From: JAMXLO01 sp036265005
GTDB taxonomy: Bacteria > Pseudomonadota > Alphaproteobacteria > Acetobacterales > Acetobacteraceae
Reading direction: 5' to 3'
DNA length: 64,000 nucleotides
Assembly (NCBI GenBank): GCA_036265005.1
Contig: DATAPW010000162.1
Location: 1 to 64,000, forward strand
Translations under genes and position numbers: made by a program
Shown here: positions 59,215-64,000 of the stretch, piece by piece
Layout of the letters: every line of letters begins with the position of its first letter
Position numbering within the stretch: position 1 is the stretch's first letter
The notes under the pieces: model-generated
What the model saw: the letters and a program-made list of their open reading frames with translations, nothing else
What the model was told of the DNA's origin: nothing
Database searches by the model: none

Positions 59215-60180
59215 ATGCACCGTCCAATCCTGTTCGCCGCGTTCGCCGGCGCCGGCCTGCTGCCCATCCAGGCGGCATTCGCGCACGGCTTCGCCGGCCC
59301 GCACATGTTCATCAGCACCCTGCTGATCGACGATCCGAATGTCGCCGATGAAGCCAGCCTGCCGACGTTCAGCTTCCTGCCTCAGCCGACCGATGGCGGC
59401 CCCGCGCCGGGGCTCTATGCGCTGGAGTACGAGTTCGACAAGCGTATCACCGAGAATTTCGGCGGCTCGGTGGCCGCCGGCTACCAGTGGCTGCGCACGC
59501 CCGGTGCCAAGACGGCCAACGGCTGGGAGAATGTCGAAGCCACGCTGAAGTACAAGTTCTACGTCAACCCGGAGCATGAATTCATGGCGTCGGTCGGTGT
59601 GTCGCGCGAGTTCGCCCGAACCGGCGCCAACGGCACGAACGGCGCGGTACTCGGCTTCGACGACAGCAGTTCGACCACCCCGAAGATCTACTGGGGCAAG
59701 GGATTTGGCGACCTGCCGATCGGCTTCCTGCGCCCGTTCGCGATCACCGGAACGCTGGGCTACACGATCGCCGACAAGAAGCTGAAGGTGATCGGCAGCG
59801 ATCCCGACACCGGTGATCCGCTGTTCAACAACGGCAACGCCAATCAGTGGTCTGGCGGTCTGTCGCTGCAGTACAGCATGCGCTACCTGCAATCGCAGGT
59901 GAAGGATGTCGGGCTGCCGGAGTTCGTCAACCGGCTGACCCCCGTGGTTGAGGTCGCATGGTCATCGCCGGCAAGCCGGCCGAACCAGGACAGCACGCAG
60001 TATCTGATTGGCGCCGGCGTCAATTACACCGCGCAGGCCTATGCGGTCACCGTCGAGGCGCTGATCCCGGGCAATCGGCAGACAGGCTCGCATATGGGCG
60101 TGATCGCGCAATTCCATCTGTATTTCGACGATATATTCCCCAACAGTCTCGGCAAGCCGATCGTGGATTGGTGGAACTGA
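59215..60180 (+). CDS. Outer-membrane beta-barrel-like protein of the copper cluster
   Basis: The 321-residue protein has a signal peptide cleaved near AFA-HG and then alternating amphipathic strands (LYALEYEFDKRITENFGGSV, ATLKYKFYVNPEHEF, GGLSLQYSMRYLQ), ending with aromatic residues IVDWWN. The layout suggests a porin- or transporter-like barrel. I recognise no named family. The copC start codon overlaps its stop (TGATG), so it is part of the copper unit. Confidence 0.7.
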   Translation: MHRPILFAAFAGAGLLPIQAAFAHGFAGPHMFISTLLIDDPNVADEASLPTFSFLPQPTDGGPAPGLYALEYEFDKRITENFGGSVAAGYQWLRTPGAKTANGWENVEATLKYKFYVNPEHEFMASVGVSREFARTGANGTNGAVLGFDDSSSTTPKIYWGKGFGDLPIGFLRPFAITGTLGYTIADKKLKVIGSDPDTGDPLFNNGNANQWSGGLSLQYSMRYLQSQVKDVGLPEFVNRLTPVVEVAWSSPASRPNQDSTQYLIGAGVNYTAQAYAVTVEALIPGNRQTGSHMGVIAQFHLYFDDIFPNSLGKPIVDWWN

Positions 60181-60536
60181 TGTGCCGCGCGGTCCCGTTT
60201 GCGCTGGCGATGCTCATAACGGCATCGCCGGCGTTCGCCCATGCGTTCCTGGAGCGCGCCAGCCCGCCTGTGGGCAGCGACATTGCCGTCGCGCCGCCCG
60301 AGCTTGCCATCACCTTCACCGAAGGCGTGGAGCCGTTGTTCAGCACGATCGAACTGCGCGACGCCGGCGGCGCCGTGGTGGCCACCGGCAAACCCCATGT
60401 CGCGCCGGACGACAATCGGCGGCTGGCGATCGACCTGCCGAAGCTGCCGCCCGGCAGCTACACAGTGATCTGGCACGTGACCTCGGTGGATACCCACAAG
60501 ACCGAGGGCAGCTACCGGTTCACCGTCGCGCATTGA
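60180..60536 (+). CDS. copC: Periplasmic copper-binding protein CopC
   Basis: The 118-residue precursor is cleaved to leave an N-terminal His (AHAFLERASPPVGS), the CopC Cu(II) ligand. The beta-barrel ends with HVTSVDTHKTEGSYRF, which carries further His and Asp ligands. No copD membrane partner is adjacent; family CopC proteins deliver copper in the periplasm. The start overlaps the barrel gene stop. Confidence 0.93.
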   Translation: MCRAVPFALAMLITASPAFAHAFLERASPPVGSDIAVAPPELAITFTEGVEPLFSTIELRDAGGAVVATGKPHVAPDDNRRLAIDLPKLPPGSYTVIWHVTSVDTHKTEGSYRFTVAH

Positions 60537-60561
60537 ACCGGCGAACCCTGGAGAGATAACG

Positions 60562-61050
60562 ATGCGACTGTTGCTCCCTGTCGTCCTGATTGCCCTGCCG
60601 GTTGCGGCCGCCGCCGATGTGACGGGCGTCCACGTCGACCATGTCTGGTCGCGTGCTGCGATGGCCGGTCATGAGGGCGTGGTCTATCTGACCATCACCG
60701 ATGACGCCGTACAGGATACCCTTACCGGTGTGACCACGCCGGTCGCCGCGAAGGCCGAACTGCACCAGAGCTTCGACGATCATGGCGTTATGAAAATGCG
60801 TTCGGTGGGACCATTGCCGATCGAACCCGGAAAGCCCGTGACGCTGGCGCCCGGGGGCTACCATATCATGCTGACCGGCCTGACGCAGGCGCTGAAGCAG
60901 GGCGACAGCTTTCCGATCACGCTGAGCTTCGCCAAGGCCGGCCAGGTGACGGCATCGGCGACAGTGGAGAAGGCTGGCGCGATGATGCCCGGCATGGATC
61001 ACGGACAGATGGGGGGCATGCAGATGCCGGGCGGCGCCAGGCAGCCATGA
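60562..61050 (+). CDS. PCuAC copper chaperone
   Basis: The 162-residue exported protein has the Cu(I) motif HX10MX21HXM exactly: LHQSFDDHGVMKM, then 21 residues to HIM. A Met/His-rich tail (MMPGMDHGQMGGMQMPGG) adds a second copper site, as in extended PCuAC proteins. It delivers copper to cytochrome oxidase CuA sites in characterised systems. It follows copC by 25 bp, with GGAGAG upstream. Confidence 0.93.
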   Translation: MRLLLPVVLIALPVAAAADVTGVHVDHVWSRAAMAGHEGVVYLTITDDAVQDTLTGVTTPVAAKAELHQSFDDHGVMKMRSVGPLPIEPGKPVTLAPGGYHIMLTGLTQALKQGDSFPITLSFAKAGQVTASATVEKAGAMMPGMDHGQMGGMQMPGGARQP

Positions 61051-61152
61051 CATCGCGCGGCGGTTCACCGATTGTTATGCGTTGTCTGCTCCAATGAGGG
61101 CCTGCCGCCCAAAACAGGCGGCGACAATCACCTCATGCCGAGAGGAGACATA

Positions 61153-61440
61153 ATGTCCTCGATCATTGCTGCCGCACCGGCGGCCACGCTCGCTCCGTCA
61201 GGCACCGCGATGCCACCAGCACCTGCCGCGACTGCATCCCGCGGGCAACAGCAGGCGACATTGACCCGTATGCTGGCCAAATATTCATACGACCAGTCGC
61301 GCGGCGGTGACCCTGCCGCGCTGTCCTCCCTGGGTAAGCAGATCACCGCGGCGGCGAAGGCGCTGGGGCAACACGTGACCCTGCCGCGCGCTCCGGCCTC
61401 CGCGGCGCCGGAGACCGGCAAGGTCAACGTGACGGCCTGA
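61153..61440 (+). CDS. Small Ala/Pro-rich hypothetical protein
   Basis: A 95-residue protein starts MSSIIAAAPAATLAP after a strong AGAGGAG. It has an Ala/Pro/Thr-rich first half and a helical second half containing MLAKYSYDQSRGGDPAALSS. No domain is recognised. It may be an assembly or dodecin-like accessory, but nothing supports a function. Confidence 0.6.
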   Translation: MSSIIAAAPAATLAPSGTAMPPAPAATASRGQQQATLTRMLAKYSYDQSRGGDPAALSSLGKQITAAAKALGQHVTLPRAPASAAPETGKVNVTA

Positions 61441-61444
61441 GATG

Positions 61445-61461
61445 GCGGGCGTCGCGCCCGC
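61445..61461. terminator. Stem-loop between convergent genes
   Basis: A perfect 7-bp GC-only stem GCGGGCG / CGCCCGC with a 3-base loop lies between the small Ala/Pro-rich protein gene and the NIPSNAP gene. No T-tract follows on either strand, so its role as a terminator is tentative. Confidence 0.45.
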
Positions 61462-61784
61462 TACTGCACCGTCGATTTCGGCGTCGGGACAATCCGGGTG
61501 ATCACGTTCTTCTCGCGATCCAGGCATTCCGGGACGCGCGGGGCAATCTTGGTCTTCCAGTGGTCGGTCTCGTAGACCGCCTTGTAGAGTGCCTCGCGCT
61601 GGGCCTCGCTGTCGAAGCGACGGATCCAGACATAGTGGGTCTCATCGGTCTCACCGCGGAAACTGCCGCAGATCACCATGCCCTTGGCCACCTGAAAGGG
61701 GATGATCTCGTCCTCCATGATCTTCACCCACTCGTCCATCTTGCCGGGCCGCACCTTGTATTGGCGAAGTTCGTAGAAGGCCAT
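61461..61784 (-). CDS. NIPSNAP family protein
   Basis: The 107-residue protein is a ferredoxin-like dimeric alpha-beta barrel: YELRQYKVRPGKMDEWVKIM, then ICGSFRGETDETHYVWIRRF and REALYKAVYETDHWK. Bacterial NIPSNAP proteins are often near catabolic genes but have no defined reaction. ATG 61784 has AGAGGAG upstream. Confidence 0.9.
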   Translation of the reverse strand: MAFYELRQYKVRPGKMDEWVKIMEDEIIPFQVAKGMVICGSFRGETDETHYVWIRRFDSEAQREALYKAVYETDHWKTKIAPRVPECLDREKNVITRIVPTPKSTVQ

Positions 61785-61936
61785 CGCGTTCGTCTCCTCT
61801 CGGTTTGCTCTCATGCTGCGCGATCGCTGGCGCATCCGGGCATGGTAGTCGCGAACCGTTGCTGGGAACAGTAAGGGCGCGAACCAGCGTCAGCCCGCTC
61901 GCCATTCGAGCCCCCCTTGACACCGGTGAAGCGGTG

Positions 61937-64000
61937 CTACGCCTTCAGCGTCTCCGTATCGATCGGCAGGCTGCGGATGCGCTTGCCGGTGGCGGCGAAA
62001 ATGGCGTTGCACAGTGCCGGGATGACCGGCGGCAGTGCCGGTTCGCCGAGCCCGGTGGGCTGATGGTCTGTGGTGAGGAATTCCACCTCGACCGGCGGCA
62101 CCTGGTTCATGCGCAATGGCTTCACCGTGTCGAAATTGGCCTGCACCACGCGGCCGCGATCGATGGTGATCGCCTGGCCCAGCGCCGCGCCCAACCCATC
62201 CAGCGCCGCACCGCGCACCTGGTTCTCGGCGCCGCTTGGGTTGATGATCTGGCGGCCGACATCGGCAACGATCCAGACATGGTCCAGCTTGATGTCGCTC
62301 GATGGCGCCACCGTCGCCTGCACCACTTCGGCGAAGTATCCCAGGTGGCTGAAGTAGAATGCGACGCCCATGCCGGTGCGCGCGGGCAGCTTGTGGCGAC
62401 CCGACCAGCCGGACAGTTCCGCCACGCGGACCAGCACGTCGTGCATGCGGCCGGTGTCGAAATCGCGCAACGCATCTGGCGTGCCGGTGGAATTCACCAG
62501 CACGCGCCGCTCGCCCAGGAGTGCCAGGCGGAACGCGACCGGGTCCTGCCCGGACTGATGCGCCAACTCGTCGATGAATGACTGGAAGACGAAGCCCAGC
62601 GCATTGGATCGCGGCGCGCGCAACGGCCCGGTCGGCACGCCCAGTTCCATCATCGACTGGCCGTACTCCAGATGCGAAACGAGCTGTGCGGGAAATTCGT
62701 TGGCGTCCATCATAGCGGAGTCGGCCAGCCGGCCGCGCTGCCCGAAGGTCACGAAATGATCGCTCAAAGCGACCAGCCGGCCTTTGTCGTCGATGCCGCC
62801 CTTGAAGAAATGGAACCCCGCCGGCCGGTAGAAGTCATGCTGCATGTCGTCCTGCCGGTTCCATAGCAGCTTCACCGGCGCACCGACCTGCTTCGAGATC
62901 CAGGCCGCCTCCGCCATGAAGTCGTTGCGCAGCCGCCGGCCGAAGCCGCCGCCGATCCGCGTCATCCTGACGGTGACATTGCTCTCGGGAATGCCCAGGG
63001 TCGCCGCCACCAGTTTGGCGCCCGGCCCGGGGTTCTGCGTCGGCGCCCAGAGCTCGACCTTGCCGGCCTGGAAATGTGCGGTGCAGTTCTGCGGCTCGAG
63101 ACTGATATGGGACAGAAACGGATACGCGTAGGCTGCTTCCACCACATGCGCCGCACCCTGGAGCGCGGAACCGACATCGCCGTCGCGCCGCAGCCAGGTG
63201 GACGGCGCGCCCTCCGCAAGTTTTGCGGCGCCTTGCGCGAAACCCTCGCTGCTCTGCGCCGCGGTCGAGCCTTCATCCCAGGTGATTTTGAGCGTCTCGC
63301 GCGCCCGGTTCGCCAGCCACCAGTTCTTCGCCACGATGGCGACGCCGTCGCTGAGCCCTTGCGGGTCGCCACCGCGGTTGGCCTCGCTCGCCCGCACGAT
63401 GAAGGCGTCATGCACGCCAGGGAGTGCCTTGACCGCATCGATGTTGGCGCTGGTGACCTTGCCGCCGAACACCGGGCATTTCTGGAACACCGCATAGAGC
63501 ATGCCCGGCACCGTGACGTCGATGCCGAACAGCTTCTGTCCCGTCACGAGCTTGCCGTTGTCGATGCCGGGAATCCGCTGGCCGATGATCTTGAAAGTCT
63601 TCGGATCTTTCAGCGTCACGCTGGACAGATCGGGCACCGGCAGCGTCGCGGCCTTCGCGGCCAGCGCACCATAGGGCAGCGACCGTCCGCTGCCGCGGTG
63701 ATGCACCACACCGGCCGCGGTGCTGCATTCGGACACCGGCACACTCCAGTTGCGTGCCGCTGCCGTTACCAGCATCTGCCGTCCGGCCGCGCCGACCCGG
63801 CGCAGCGGTTCGTAGTTCAGCGGCGTCGCCATGCTGCCGCCGGCGAATTGCCGGCCATACTTCGCCTCATCCAGCGGCGCCTGCTCGATCCGCACATTCG
63901 CCCAATCGACGTCGAGTTCCTCGGCGATCACCATCGGCAGCATCGTCTTGATGCCCTGGCCGATCTCCGGGTTTTTCGACATGATGGTGACGATGCCGTC
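61937..64000 (-). CDS. Molybdopterin-binding aldehyde oxidase/xanthine dehydrogenase-family subunit, 5' truncated
   Basis: The frame is open from base 64000, so the start lies outside; about 687 residues are visible. It resembles the beta subunit of isoquinoline 1-oxidoreductase-type enzymes (IorB): ALDH-oxidoreductase a/b hammerhead (KIIGQRIPGIDNGKLVTGQK), molybdopterin motif GGGFGRR and the catalytic Glu region PTGLGEPALPPV. The [2Fe-2S] subunit gene is not in this window; the gene after its stop is a NIPSNAP protein. It should catalyse hydroxylation of an N-heteroaromatic or aldehyde substrate in the periplasm or membrane. Confidence 0.92.
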   Translation of the reverse strand, partial: DGIVTIMSKNPEIGQGIKTMLPMVIAEELDVDWANVRIEQAPLDEAKYGRQFAGGSMATPLNYEPLRRVGAAGRQMLVTAAARNWSVPVSECSTAAGVVHHRGSGRSLPYGALAAKAATLPVPDLSSVTLKDPKTFKIIGQRIPGIDNGKLVTGQKLFGIDVTVPGMLYAVFQKCPVFGGKVTSANIDAVKALPGVHDAFIVRASEANRGGDPQGLSDGVAIVAKNWWLANRARETLKITWDEGSTAAQSSEGFAQGAAKLAEGAPSTWLRRDGDVGSALQGAAHVVEAAYAYPFLSHISLEPQNCTAHFQAGKVELWAPTQNPGPGAKLVAATLGIPESNVTVRMTRIGGGFGRRLRNDFMAEAAWISKQVGAPVKLLWNRQDDMQHDFYRPAGFHFFKGGIDDKGRLVALSDHFVTFGQRGRLADSAMMDANEFPAQLVSHLEYGQSMMELGVPTGPLRAPRSNALGFVFQSFIDELAHQSGQDPVAFRLALLGERRVLVNSTGTPDALRDFDTGRMHDVLVRVAELSGWSGRHKLPARTGMGVAFYFSHLGYFAEVVQATVAPSSDIKLDHVWIVADVGRQIINPSGAENQVRGAALDGLGAALGQAITIDRGRVVQANFDTVKPLRMNQVPPVEVEFLTTDHQPTGLGEPALPPVIPALCNAIFAATGKRIRSLPIDTETLKA

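Overview
This window is GC-rich, densely packed DNA with no rRNA, tRNA, CRISPR array, transposase or phage gene that I can see. System I cytochrome c maturation genes, an egtB-egtD ergothioneine pair, Ku, CsbD/DUF3309/entericidin stress proteins and many oligopeptide-type ABC genes together suggest the chromosome of an aerobic alphaproteobacterium, probably Rhodospirillales/Acetobacteraceae. That placement is an inference from gene content, not a phylogeny.

Layout. Positions 1-5921 hold the end of ccmE, then ccmF, ccmG, ccmH, ccmI and a polytopic membrane protein. Positions 5872-9854 (minus) hold an SDR dehydrogenase followed by a polyamine-type ABC transporter with a single permease. Positions 9926-14751 hold Ku, a PRC-barrel protein, a DUF2934 protein, egtB-egtD and an ECF sigma factor. 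Positions 15090-33115 are an envelope/exopolysaccharide region: a proline-rich coiled-coil protein, a modular clan-A glycosidase-like protein, a GT2, then a long forward operon (polyprenyl glycosylphosphotransferase, Wza-like lipoprotein, Wzc-like chain-length protein, a kinase-like protein whose catalytic motifs are all degenerate, a GT4 and a pectate-lyase-fold protein), a Cys-rich secreted protein, an acyltransferase, a second GT4 and an overlapping PRTase/HAD pair. Positions 33274-38889 hold small proteins, a sigma54 activator, a P1 peptidase, a membrane glycosyltransferase-like protein and a lytic transglycosylase. Positions 38918-55497 are a catabolic and uptake cluster: acyl-CoA dehydrogenase, Fe-type alcohol dehydrogenase, a large alpha/beta hydrolase, enoyl-CoA hydratase, MaoC dehydratase, and an Opp/Dpp transporter with three tandem paralogous binding proteins plus a fourth, divergent one. 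Positions 55652-64000 hold small stress proteins, prfC, a copper-handling cluster (DUF2946, barrel protein, CopC, PCuAC), a NIPSNAP protein and a partial molybdopterin hydroxylase.

The most interesting reading is a local sigma54 circuit. The activator at 34142-35401 carries GAFTGA but has no receiver domain. Two sites matching TGGCAYRNNNNTTGCW at every position lie upstream of the polysaccharide operon (20822-20837) and of a small unknown gene next to the activator (33681-33696). A third site with one mismatch lies upstream of the Cys-rich secreted protein (29131-29146, minus). An inverted repeat about 80 bp upstream of the first site is a candidate activator-binding site. The other main observations are the all-motif-dead kinase-like protein, the triplicated binding proteins sharing a CDLC motif, a perfect palindrome between divergent catabolic operons, and several families of palindromic intergenic elements, one of which may encode a signal peptide.
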